In this document: piece by piece, positions 11,818 through 23,716 of the stretch
How positions within the stretch are numbered: the stretch's first letter is position 1
Layout of the letters: every line of letters starts with the position of its first letter
Origin: Selaginella tamariscina
Lineage: Eukaryota; Streptophyta; Lycopodiopsida; Selaginellales; Selaginellaceae
DNA: 64,000 nucleotides
Assembly (NCBI GenBank): GCA_003024785.1
Contig: PUQB01000160.1
Span: 340,779 to 404,778 of the forward strand
Direction of reading: 5' to 3'
Notes under the pieces: generated by a model
What the model was told of the DNA's origin: nothing
What the model saw: only the letters and a program-made list of their open reading frames with translations
Databases searched by the model: none
Translations under genes and position numbers: made by a program

Positions 11818-13502
11818 ATTTTTTAAATGATACTTTATAATTTAAAGATTTAACAAGATTTTAAAACTCAAGTCGATTTTAATTTAACGAGTTAATCATG
11901 TTTAGTTAAGTTAACATTGATTAACAACTAATCAGTAACACAATGTTAATACATAGTCAACGTAAATATTAAAAATAAAGGTTAACCATAGTAAAAATTT
12001 ATGTTGAATTTTAAATTTAAGTAAAATCTACATTGTAAATCTTTAAAGTTCATTGCAAATTTTAACACAAATAATTTAAGATTTCATTATTATGAAATAA
12101 TTTATTATTATTATTATTAAAAGTTGAATTATTATTTTTTTAATAATATTTAATGTTTATTTACTCATAAAAGAACAAATGCTTTATCATTTCAATTTTA
12201 AATATGAATATGCACGTGTACACATAAATAAATAAATAAATAATATATATATATATATTAAAGTTTAAACATATATTATTAAAATAAAATTAGGTTATAC
12301 TCCAAATATGCATATATGTGCTTTAAATCTATTATATATGCATAAATTTGTTTATAAGTAATACAAATAAAAATTTAAATTTAATATATCATATATACTT
12401 ATAAATATAATTTAAATTTTATTTATTTATTTATTTATTTTGTTGAGGTTTAACTCATGATTCAAATGTTAAACTCAATTTCATATAAATTTATTTTATA
12501 TAATTAATAAATTAGTGAAATAAATGAGACAAATTAAAATTTTCTTCTTAATTTACTAAAGATTGATGTTTAATTTTGAACAATTTATTTTTAAGCTTAG
12601 TAGTAATTCAAAAAGAGTGCAAGGAGTGACACATATAATAGTTATAATTAAATTTATTTTATAATGATTAATCGACAAAGCTTGTATGCATATGTCATGG
12701 TGATAAATATTCACTATATACGATATTTATCTTGATAGTATATATATTAATTTAAGTGTTAAAAAGATTCTTTTAAAATATTTAAAGAATTATTATATAT
12801 ATTAAAATGAGTATGAAATATTTTAAAAAGATTTTTTTTCTATACACAAACTAACTTTCACATAGCAACGATATTCTTTATATGAATTATCATATACACG
12901 TTTCACATAATTAATAAATGTTAATATTGAATAAAAGATCCCCAAATTTTATAATTTTTAGAATATGTTAGGATATTAAGTTAGTATATACTTAGCTTGA
13001 AGAATATTTTTAAATATGCTAAGATAAATATGCAAGTAATAAATAACTATTAAAATTATGATTTGATAAGATATCAATTACATTATAATTACATTAATCT
13101 TACATTAATTTCTGTATCTCTCAAAAACGTCAATGGTAATATATATATAGATTAAATATGTCCTATATAAATGCATTATATATTAACAAAGTCTATTATT
13201 AAAATTAATTTGAAATAAGATTTTATAATTTGTTACTACACATGCAAACATGTTTCTTTTGCTTTATATTCTTAAAGCTTGTATATAATTAAACTTTTTT
13301 AAATTTAAAAAAAAAACTTTAGTTCCAACACACACACACACACATTTATATATATATATATATACATAATAAATAAAATATTATATCTTAAATTTATATA
13401 TTTCTTACTTCATAATTATTCATTATAAGATGTTTTTGAAGCATATAATATATATATATATAGCATTTATGTTTCCAAATTTTAAATTTTCTATTTTGAT
13501 GT
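11818..13502. other. AT-rich DNA, left-arm repeat family
   Basis: No gene. It is strongly AT-rich and pairs in inverted orientation with about 35.97-37.48 kb. Part (13,040-13,500) is also repeated at 21.7-22.14 kb (direct), 32.65-33.2 kb and 46.7-47.29 kb (both inverted). Confidence 0.7.
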
Positions 13503-13707
13503 TGTAAGATACTGTATATTAGATAACGTACCGTATATACGCATGTGTATATACGCACATGCGTAGTGACACATGGGTGGTGATCTGGCCCCCATGTGTC
13601 AGCGCCACGTGTCGCATGTGTGCCACGTGGCAGGAGACCTCCTGTATATAAGCAGGGTTTTTTTAAACTAAGATATCAGATTTTCATTTAATATATCTGC
13701 TCTTTCA
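13503..13707 (+). repeat. 5' LTR of element A
   Basis: It begins TGTAAGATAC and ends CTCTTTCA. It contains a palindromic stretch around CGCATGTG...CACATGCG, two CACGTG cores and a TATATAAG box. Confidence 0.92.
13606..13652 (+). promoter_or_regulatory. LTR promoter with two G-boxes and a TATA box
   Basis: CACGTG occurs at 13,606-13,611 and again at 13,624-13,629, the latter in the fully palindromic GCCACGTGGC. TATATAAG follows at 13,645-13,652. G-box/ABRE cores of this type bind plant bZIP and bHLH factors in light, ABA and stress responses. The same arrangement is in the 3' LTR (18,333-18,338, 18,351-18,356, 18,372-18,379). That it drives the element is inference. Confidence 0.65.
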
Positions 13708-13760
13708 TTGGTGGAGAAGTTGGGTATTCCTTTCTTCCGCATTTTCTTTTTCTTGTTTCC

Positions 13761-14866
13761 ATGACAATGAACATGGAGACGGCTTTTAGCATTATTGCTA
13801 CTGCTATTGATGCACAAACTAAGTTGTTGGAGCGCTTCGTTGAGGGTCCGTCCTCCTCTTCCCCGTCTGAGCCTCATGCCGGGGGATCTGCTTCTAGTAC
13901 TTCTTCATCTTCTTCACAGGCCACAAATCCGAGGGTTCGACCCCGATCTTTTTTGTGGTGATCCGGGAGATGATGTATACCACTGGTTTGATCATTTCCA
14001 AGTCATTGTTCGTTATCATGGTTGGGATGAGGCCCGTGCTCTCAGAGAATTCCCTACATGTTTGGAAGGCCCTGCGCTCAAGTGGTATAATGGATTGGCT
14101 GCGGAGATTCAAGCCAATAGTAATCGGTTAACGGAATGTCTCAAACGTACGTTTGGCAAAGTTGAGGATTCAGATGATGCTTTCCAACAACTGCATGCGA
14201 TACGACAACATCCTGGTGAGTCTGTTATGCGGTTAGTATTAGGTTCGGGGATTTAGTTCGGCGTGCATATCCTAACATGCCTGAGCCTATTAAGCTCGGT
14301 ATGTTATGGCCAACTATGCGACCCGAACTTGTTCGATTCGTTCGGGCTCTTCGTCCTACCACATTGGAGGAAGCTTTTGCACTAGCTCAACGTTTTGAGT
14401 TGGTGCCTGGTGAGGGCCGTGTTCCCCTTGGGTTACCTGCTCCTCTTGTTCAGCGTGCTGATCCAATGGAGGTTGATGCTGCTGCATATGTGCCCGCACG
14501 ACAAGCCTTTCGTGGTCGACCTCGGGGCCCACCCCGTGGACCACCTCCACGAAATCGTCCTGCACCTGCTCCAGTTCCTGCCCGTGGTGGTCAAAATCCA
14601 CGGATTCGTGACAGGAGGAATCGGAACAATGCAGGTCAACCCAATCAAGTTCATTGCTGGGCCTGTTGGGCACCTGGACATACTTGGCGGGCATGCGATG
14701 TGTATCCTGATTGGCGTCCACCACATCCAGGCTGGCGACCATATGTTCCGGATGGTGTACCTGTGGCGGCCATTATGTCTGATGATGAGCTTCCAGATGA
14801 TGACGCTCTCTTGCGGGTGGATCTGTTGCGGAAAACCAGTAATCGTACGGGCGACGGAGGGATCCC
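13761..14866 (+). pseudogene. gag of element A, frame-broken
   Basis: It starts at MNMETAFSIIA with a Ser-rich stretch. After a shift near 13,940 it continues as the retrotransposon gag domain (PGDDVYHWFDHFQVI, WDEARALREFPTCLEGPALKWY). A second shift near 14,250 leads into an Arg/Pro-rich nucleic-acid-binding tail and one zinc knuckle, CWACWAPGHTWRAC (about 14,655-14,696), a CX2CX4HX4C pattern with unusual Trp residues. The product would form the virus-like particle. Confidence 0.85.
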
Positions 14867-14929
14867 GTGCGATGGAAACTCCACCTCCATGTTTTTTCGC
14901 TATGCATATCAAGGGTTGCAAGTTCCACC

Positions 14930-17900
14930 AAATCATCCAGTTTTCACATTTTCTGCACGAATGATGTTTCAGTCACAGTACTTGTGGATACAGGATCTAG
15001 CATGTCTTCCATAACTACTTCTCTGGCGCATCGGTGCTCATTACCCTTGAGACGAGCAGATAAGGTCTTGCACATTTTATATGGTAATGGGCAGTCTCGT
15101 GCAGTATCACAGTACACCACTTCGACTACACTGGTTATGGGTGCCAACTGTAAGTTTCCCTCTGGGTCTCTTAGGGTTGTCCCTTCCCAGGTCTTTGACA
15201 TCATTCTGGGATGTGATTGGTTAAAGCAGTCGAAAGGTACATGTGATTTTTCACTCTCTCCTCCTGTATTACGCTTGGAGTCTGTGTCTTTGCAGTCTGT
15301 TCCTTTACGTCCAGAGAAGTTTGTTGCTGTTTGTATCACGCATACAGCTCCTTTGATTCCGGTCTTGGGTGGTGTTCATCTCAACAGGTTCAAATGCCGG
15401 ATCCGTCACCTGAGTGTCGAGCACACTGCATCGAACAACTTAAGAAACAGTATGCAAGTTTGTTCAAATTTGATCTGTCCCAAGGTGCACGTGTGAAGAC
15501 TCGACACTGTATACCCACCGGCAATGCAAAGCCTTTCAAAGTCCCGGTTCGACGCAGGTCACCAAAGGAGTTATCAGCCATGCGAACAGCTTTACTGATA
15601 TGATTGGTAAACGAGTGTGTCGTCCGTCACGGAGTCCATGGGCATGTGAACCTCATTTGGTTCCCAAGCCTGATGGATCTCTCCGATTTTGTGTGGATTA
15701 CCGACCTCTTAACGATGTTACCATCAAAGATGTCTATCCACTTCCGAACTCTGCCGATCTATTAGATCGTTTGGGTCAGAGTCGATGGTTTACTAAGTTG
15801 GATTTGGCATCAGGATATTGGCAGGTTCCTATGACTGAGGAGGATATTCCAAAAACGGCCTTCCGGACACCATTTGGTCTTTACGAGTTTTTGGTCATGC
15901 CTTTTGGATTGACTTCAGCTCCTGCCACCTTTCAACGCATGATGGATGAGCTTCTTTCCGATATGCCTGATATCACTGCCGATTTTATCGACGATGTGCT
16001 CATTCATGGGTCTGGTTCTTGGGAGGATCACATTCGTGATGTACGGCGCGTTCTTGATCGATTTCGAGAAGTTGGCCTGAAGTTGAAACTTGAAAAGTGT
16101 GTGTTTGGTTCGACCGACACCACTTACTTGGGTTACCGTATATCTCGAGAGGGTTTACAGGTGGATCCAATGAAGTTGCGAGCTGTTCGAGAGTTCCCTC
16201 GTCCCCGTACAGTACAGGAAGTCCAACGTTTCTTGGGCACGGTGCAGTACTTGGGTCGATTCATCGATCATCTCACTGATCGAACTGCCCCTCTTCGGGA
16301 GTTAGTTCGTCCACAGGTATCTTTCAGGTGGACTCGCAGGTGTCAGCAGGCATTTGACCAGTTAAAAGAGTTCCTGACAACTCCACCATTGCTTCAATAC
16401 CCAGATTTTACTCGTCCGTTCATTTTACGAGTAGATGCCTCAGATGTTGGTATTGGTGGTGTATTGATGCAAACTGATGCTGTGGATTCTTCAATTCGAC
16501 ACCCGGTGGCTTACATTAGTCGAGTACTCACGCCGGCTGAGCGGAATTATTCCACTACTGAAAAAGAATGCCTTGCTGCTGTTTGGGGTTTTGAACGACT
16601 TCATGCCTACTTACATGGGAGTGAAACACTTTTGGAGTGTGATCATGCTGCTGTCACTTCCTTATTAAAACGGAAGAATTTAGTGGGTCGCGTAGCCAGA
16701 TGGGCATTACGTCTCCAGGTATATAACTTTAAGGTGGTGCACAGGCCTGGGCGAACAATGGTGGATGCGGATGCACTTTCTCGAGCACCCCTCTCCGATT
16801 CCACTTTGCCTGCTCATGCAGTAGCTGCAGCATTCGGTTTGATACAAGCCCCTCAGGTATTCGATGCCGACTTACCATCCTTGGAACAGTGGCAGGATGC
16901 TCAAAAACATGAACCATGGACGAGGCAATTACGCGATGCGTTTGCAATCCGTCTTCCGAACCTCGGTTTCGACAATATCATGCTCAGTTTCGACTTCAGG
17001 ATGGTTTATTGTATTTTATTGGGACAAATCCAGAGGACAGATGGCGTTTGGCTGTACCCTCTACATATGTTCCACACCTTCTTCGAGCATCATGATCATG
17101 ATTCACCTATTGTTGGAGGTCATCTTGGTCACAACGAGTGTTGGAGAAGCTGCGCCGATCATTTTATTGGCCAGCATGCGTGGTGATGTGATCAGGTATA
17201 TTCAAAGTTGTCCCACTTGTCAAACTCGGAATTCCTCTACGACTCGGGCCATGGGGTGTTGGAATCCATCAATGTCTCTCGCCCTTTTGAGTTAATTGCA
17301 GTGGATTTAATGGGACCTTTTCCACGTTCTTCTCAAGGTAACCAGTACATCATTGTTGTATCCGATTATTTAACTCGATGGGTAGGTTGGTGCTCTTCCG
17401 GATGCAACTGCCATGTCAACAGCTTTGTTTCTGTTCGATAATGTGGTTTTGCAGCATTCTTGTCCAGAGCGGATGTTATCAGACAATGGCCCCGCTTTCA
17501 TTGCAGAGGTATTCCGAGTGTTGTGTGAGAGGTTAGGGGTAAAACATTCATTTGCCTCTCCGTATCATCCACAAACTGATGGTTTGGTGGAGCGATTGAA
17601 TCGGACCTTCAAGGGTATGATCTCGAAGTATGTGAACTTCAATCACACGGACTGGGATTGGTATTTGCGATGTTTGAGATTTGCTTATGTAACAGGCATT
17701 CAGAGTTCGATTGGTATCTCTCCATTCAAGGCATTGTATGGATATGATCCTAAGTTGCCTAGTGAATTGGGGTTATCATCGAATCTGCCACGTGCCGAGG
17801 ATGCAAAGATGTGGGCTCGACATTTGGATGCTGTTTTGCCTCTTCTGCGTGCAGAGTCTGCTGAACATCTTGGTCGAGCTCAAATGCGGCAGCAATCTTC

Positions 17901-18093
17901 TTACAATGCACGACATCAAATTCCACCAGATTTTGCTGACGGTGACTTAGTCCTGGTACGTTTTCCCAAGCTGACTGCACCTGGGCTTGCAACTGGTTTA
18001 TTACACAAGTGGCTTGGTCCCTACCGAGTACTCCGAAAGGTTGGTCCTCAGGTATATCAAGTAAGTTGGTGGGATCTCATGAGGTTGAGATAG
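14930..18093 (+). pseudogene. pol of element A: protease, RT, RNase H, integrase, frame-broken
   Basis: The protease has the active-site VLVDTGSS (about 14,977-15,000) and ILGCDWL. Reverse transcriptase lies in the long frame from 15,600: VPKPDGSLRFCVDYRPLN, KLDLASGYWQ, MPFGLTSAPATFQ, and the catalytic box as FIDD (15,984-15,995) rather than the usual YLDD. RNase H follows (LRVDASDVGIGGVL, TEKECLAAV, DADALSR). The integrase has an HHCC-like CPTC (about 17,210), AVDLMGPF, SDNGPAF (about 17,478) and SPYHPQTDGLVERLNR, ending at 18,093 without a chromodomain. Frame changes occur near 15,330, 15,600, 16,900-17,200 and 17,400. The RT/RNase H part is open for 528 codons. Confidence 0.9.
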
Positions 18094-18230
18094 TTCACGT
18101 GGTTCGAATGAAACGGTTTGTCGTTCGAGACTCGTTGAGTACATTTGGTCATACCTTAGATGGCCCAGCTCACACGGATCCAGGACCATCAGATCCATCA
18201 CCATCTACACAGCCGCAGAGGGGAGGATAG

Positions 18231-18430
18231 TGTAAGATACTGTATATTAGTAACGTACCGTATATACGCATGTGTATATACGCACATGCGTAGTGACACA
18301 TGGGTGGTGATCTGGCCCCCATGTGTCAGCGCCACGTGTCGCATGTGTGCCACGTGGCAGGAGACCTCCTGTATATAAGCAGGGTTTTTTGTAAACTAAG
18401 ATATCAGATTTTTATATATCTGCTCTTTCA
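18231..18430 (+). repeat. 3' LTR of element A
   Basis: Same sequence as the 5' LTR apart from a one-base indel near the start, a T/G indel after the TATA box and a short deletion before the last 15 bases. It is preceded by the polypurine tract. Confidence 0.92.
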
Positions 18431-19544
18431 ATGTGGAGTTTTATTTTCTAAAAATAATTCATTTTAATGAAACATTCTTTGGATAAACATCACATGTTTT
18501 TGTGCACACACCACAAATACATTTTCTTAATCTTTTTCTTATGTGACATTTTTTTAAAGTTGTAATTCCATTTTTTACAAGTTATTATTAATTTATTTTT
18601 TTTATTTTCCTTTGCATAGTTAGCTATAAAAAAATTTAAAATATAATAGTAAAACACTAATTTATTATAATGTTGTCCTTAATCTTAATAAATTAATTTA
18701 ATAAGAATATTCCACTATAGCACAATTATGTAATGAATAACATCATTGTTAATTGCCTGTGTAGCTCTATAAAAAGACTTCATATCACTAATAATAACAA
18801 ATTTATTACAAATAATTGCTCAAGTCAACCTTACATCACTTTGAAACGTTATAATCCCTTAAATCTTTTTAAGCCCCACACATTAGATTATTAATCTGTA
18901 ATTCCTCACTTAAGTTAATAATTACATTGTTTCTTTTAAAATCAATAACAAATATTATAATAACCAAAAGGTGCCACCACTTTTTCATTACTTTGCACCA
19001 ATAAAAACGCAAGATATCTCCTTAAATTGATTGGTGCACATACATTTCTAAAAAAAAATCATAAAACAAAACAAATGAATATACTAAAATATTCTAAGAA
19101 AATAAAAAATGATAATTATTTTTGTAACAATAGTATAATGATAATGGCTTACATATAATACACTTGGGTTCGATTTTAGAGTAGTATAATATACTTTGAT
19201 ATTTTAATTTCGTATTCCCAAAACCCAACTTAATTTCCTTAATTAAATAAGTATAAGTTTTGCCATAAGTAAGAACTTATTAAATATTCACATATGCAAA
19301 ACATTAATTCTTCAAATTTGTTTTAAGTTAACAAAATAATTTATATAATTTATTACATTCACATGTAATTCTTGGGATTTATATATTTATTTGCTTTATT
19401 ATTTAAGAATTTATATATTTACTTATATTAAGTTTGTTTAAACTCATGTTGTGATCGTTTATGGAACCGAATACATTCACTTACGTTGCAACTCTCAGGT
19501 TTGTTCGGGTTTTGTTAAGATTATTTTAAAAATTAGTCTTTAAA
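18431..19544. repeat. AT-rich dispersed repeat, copy L1
   Basis: This is the continuation of the pre-insertion repeat. It resembles 22,130-22,650 (direct) and, in reverse complement, 42,500-43,430. Shared anchors include GTGGAGTTTTATTTTC and the block around GGTGCCACCACTTTTTCATT. The end near 19,375 (ATTTATATATTTATTTGC) matches DNA just upstream of both MCAT copies. No coding potential. Confidence 0.7.
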
Positions 19545-19570
19545 ATATGTTATAATTTAATAAGATATGA

Positions 19571-19610
<40 letters not shown>

Positions 19611-21170
19611 CATGTGTGTTAAATGGGACTAATCTATACTTTAAAAATAATAATTATACTTAAAAGAGAGTAATGATTATTTTATAATTATTATAATTAT
19701 GTTATATTAACATATTATCATCGCTATTATATTATATTTTCTGTATGAAGTCAAACTCTTTTTTAATGCTTTTTTTTTCCATTTTTTCATTTTACATTTA
19801 TAAACTTTTAAGTTTGTTTAATTTATTTTTAAAATTTAAATAAAACAAACACCTTTATTAAATAACATTTTCTAATTTATAAACGATTTATTTTATAATT
19901 TTTCATAAACTTTTATATGTTATATTCAAATCTAATTAATTTTCATTTAAGTAATATGTTCTATTAAAAAATCAATCTTTAAAGTATGTTATAATTTGAT
20001 ATATACGATTGTGTGTGTGTTTATTAAATAGATTGATTTATACTTGTAATTACTTAAATAAAGTAATAATGATTATTTTATCACTATTGTAAGTATGTAT
20101 AAAACATATTATTATCATTATTATATTGTTATTTTCCATATTAAAGCCAAGTTTTTTTTTAATGTTTTTTCTTTCGTTCCTTCATCATAAATTCAAGCTT
20201 TTAATTTTATTAATTTTGTAAAAAAAATAAAAAATAAAGACCTTTATATAATAACATTTTTAATTTGTAAATGATTTATTCTATAAAAAATTTTATACAT
20301 TTTTCCATAGTTATATTAAAATCTAATTAAATAAAGTTATGAAATGTAATTTTCATATAAGTAGTATGCACTATCTGAAAAATTAATTTTTAAAAATATG
20401 TTATGATTTGATAAGACCTAAAAATATGTGTATATGTGTGTGTGTGTGTGTGTGTTTATTAAATAGATTAGTTTACACTTTAAGAACTAGTAATTATACT
20501 TAAAAAAGAGTAATAACAATTATTTTATCACTATTATAATTACGTTATAATAATATATTATCATCATTATTATATTGTTTTTCTTATATTAAAGCTAAAC
20601 TTTTTCTTTTTAACTTTTTTTTTATACTTTATTATAAATTCACAAACTTTTAACTTATGTTTAATTTACTTTTAACTTTTAAATAAAGCAAGCACCTCTA
20701 TAAATAATATTTTCTAATTTATAAATGTTTATTTTATAAAATTCATATAGTTTTCCAAAGTTATATTAAAATTTAATTAAATAAATTTGTAAAATATAAT
20801 TTTCATCTAAGTATATCTTAAAATTCAATCTTTAAATATGTTATGATTTAATAAGATATGATATCTTGAAAATATGTATGTGTATGTGTGTGTGTGTGTG
20901 TGTTTATTAAAATAAATTGGTTTATATGTTAAGAAGTAATAATTATAAACAAGTATACTTAAAATAGAGTAATAATTATTATTTATCACTATTAAATTAC
21001 ATTATAATAATACATTATCATTACTATTTTCATATTAAAGACAAAGTCTTTTAATATTTGATTTTGTAGTTCTGTAAACTCAACATATAAACACACACAA
21101 CACACACACACACACACACACACACAGATATATATATATATATATATATATATAACTTTATTGCATACTA
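19545..21170 (+). repeat. Tandem array of ~430-bp AT-rich units (left arm)
   Basis: At least three to four degenerate copies. Each has a TGTGTG tract followed by TTTATTAAATAGATT, then a TAATTATACTTAAAA block, a run of TTATTATATTG, and a poly-T/ATTCACAAACTTTTAA block. TG tracts mark the units at about 19,605, 20,015, 20,440 and 20,890. The same array lies inverted at 33.7-35.67 kb. Confidence 0.75.
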
Positions 21171-23151
21171 ACATGTTAAATATAATATACAGTTATACAT
21201 ACACATACTTTGCTATTCCATGTTCTTATTTGCTTTATTAATTTAAAAACTTTACTATTTACTTTTATGTACTCAATTGCAATAGGTTTTGAAGGTCTAT
21301 TTCGATTTAATAATGTAATTACAAGAGCCTTGTAAAGTTTCATCTATTTAAAATAAAGAATTTATAGTTAATATAATTAATTTATAAATATAATTAAATA
21401 ATAACTTCTTTTCAGTTAAAATGTTGACTATTGCAAATTAACTAACTGGAGCCAGTACATGTATACATATGATTTTATCTTAATAATGTATATATTAATT
21501 CAAATGCTGAAACATTTTTCTTAAAATATTTAAATAATGATTATAAAGTATATGTTAACATGAGTCTGAGAATATATTTAAAAGGATTTATTTATATTCA
21601 CATACATACTTATGTTAGTATATTTTTTATATGAATTATCACATATATGATTCATATGATTATCATTTTTAGGATATGTTATGATAAGTTAGTACATACT
21701 TAGTTTGAATTGAAATAACTAATTAAAATTATGATTTAATAAGATATATATTGAGAGCAAATATGTTTATTAAATTATATAATAATTATAATTTCATTAT
21801 ATCATTATTACCTTACAGTCATTTTCCGTTGTTTCCCCATGACAATATTACACACATGTATATAAATTTATTATATATTAACAAAGTCTATTGTTAAAAA
21901 TAATTGAAAATAAGACGTTTCTTTTACCTTATATTCTTAAAGATCGTCCATAATCAATTTTTAAAATTTAAAAAATAAATAAATAAATAAAGAAACTTCA
22001 CCGAAATATACATATATATCATAACAAATAATATATTATATCTTGAATTTATATATTTCGTTATTCCTTATAGGATGCATTGAAGTGTTATATTCTATAT
22101 ATAGCATTTATTTTTTCAAATTTTAATATTTTAATGTGGAGTTTTATTTTCCAATTAAAAAAAAATCATTTTAATGAAATCATTCTTTATATAAACATGT
22201 AACATGCACATGTTTTTTTTTTTCATATAAATACACCCATTTTCTCACCCTTTAATTCTTATGTAACATTTTTTAAAAGTTTTTTACTCAAGTTATTTAT
22301 TTAAAATTTTTATTTTATTTTGATTCACTAACTTTAAAAAATTTCAAAATATAATAGTAAACCACCAATTTATTTTAATAATAATTCAATAAAAATATTA
22401 AATTGCAGCATTTTTCAGCACAACCGTGTGGCAAACGCCATTGTTGCTAATTGCAACAAAACTCCTATAAAACCATTAACAATAATAAATTTGTTCTTTA
22501 AATCCCACACACTAAGGCATCTCATAGGGTATACACTTTGCACTATAGTGCATGTGTTTACAAGATATCCCTTTAAATCAATTGGCACACAACATTTCTT
22601 ACATTTTTGGAAAAAAAAAATAATAATAAAAGTTTATAAAAAAAACCATAAAGAAAACTTAAAATAAAACTAAATAATATAAAACTAAATTAAACAAGAT
22701 TACTTACATCCATAAATGTGTGGGCACCAAAGAAGAATATTCCAGCATAAAAAACAATATAAATGTAAAACTTGATAGAAGCCATATAACTAGAGTAATC
22801 ATGCCCTATTTATTTAAGTTTAATCAATTAGTTAAATTTGTGGCCTTCATAGAATACACTTCATTTGACAAATAATAATTGTGTTTGTTAAATAAATATA
22901 ATAATATATGTATAAACTAAACCTAAATGGAAATAATATTTAACTTATATGAAACATGGGAGACAAATTTAATTTATAGTTTAATAATTATTTTTCGTTG
23001 GATAGATAATTTAAATTTCTAATATTTCTAAATTATTAATATCTTGTATATAGTTAAAAGATATATTCACCATAGAAATGAAATTAAAAAATATTTAAAT
23101 GTATATTCACCAGGTTCGTAATGTTTTATTTTATCTACATACATATTCAAA

Positions 23152-23194
<43 letters not shown>

Positions 23195-23640
23195 TATATA
23201 ATAACCAAACAAACACATGTGCACACATAGCTTGCATTTATTGGTTTGTTTTGCAATGTTGGAGATCCATCCTGATTTTGTAATGTAATTACAAGGGCTC
23301 AATTTAAATATAATCAATTACGTAAATGTAGTTATTATAGTATAAAATAATAATGCAATACTTAACAAATTAAATAGTGTAAGGTCCAATAATTACTTTG
23401 AAAATCAAATTGCGTTATCAAATGAGGATAACAAATGTGTTTAAATATGGATAACAATTAGATTTAGGATAAACTCACTAAATTAAGTATAATAATTAAG
23501 TTAAAGGTTTAGTTTAAAAATAAACTTAAGTTAATAATTATAATGGTCATTAATAAAATTTTATTCTTTTAAGCACATCATGACTCATGGTTCGAATACT
23601 TATTCAATTATAAACTTACATTGTCAATTGCAAAGAAGTT
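21171..23640. other. AT-rich repeat family, copy L2, and MCAT 3' flank
   Basis: No gene. 21.2-23.42 kb pairs with 33.6-31.2 kb in inverted orientation. 23.43-23.6 kb contains GGATAAACTCACTAAATTAAG-type blocks also found downstream of the second MCAT copy (40.3-41.2 kb). A (TA)n tract lies at about 23,155-23,200. Confidence 0.65.
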
Positions 23641-23716
23641 GTTTCGCTTGAAAATTCCTGAAATAACCTGGCATAAACAAGTAATTAAAGTAAGGATTAT
23701 GAAGAAGCTTATCAAC

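Larger units (their letters stand above)
13503..18430 (+). mobile_element. Ty3/gypsy LTR retrotransposon, short LTRs, no chromodomain (element A)
   Basis: The element has near-identical 205/200-bp LTRs, a purine tract (AGAGGGGAGGATAG, ending 18,230) before the 3' LTR, and a candidate primer-binding region TTGGTGGAGAAG right after the 5' LTR. Order is gag, protease, RT, RNase H, integrase, which defines Ty3/gypsy. Flanks share ATGT (13,499-13,502 and 18,431-18,434). Paralogous unoccupied sites exist at about 22,130 and, inverted, at about 32,655 and 46,755. No chromodomain follows the integrase. The LTRs differ only by a few small indels, so insertion looks recent, yet the coding part changes frame about nine times. 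Confidence 0.92.
10355..23420 (+). repeat. Left arm of a large inverted duplication
   Basis: Read in reverse complement, this arm matches 31,195-39,812 segment by segment. 10.36-13.50 kb pairs with 39.81-35.97 kb, 19.54-21.17 kb with 35.66-33.7 kb, and 21.2-23.42 kb with 33.6-31.2 kb. The arm is lengthened by the gypsy insertion (13,503-18,430) and by a block at 18,431-19,540 that has no partner in the right arm. Anchors seen directly include the 67-codon reading frame at 11,614-11,817 (partner 37,482-37,685), the BAH exon and the FAD2 C-terminus. Identity is high in the gene-bearing part and lower in the AT-rich part. Confidence 0.85.

Noticed and set aside
14356-14936. Long antisense frames opposite element A gag
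   Set aside because: Mirror frames of a GC-richer coding region; no recognisable domain.
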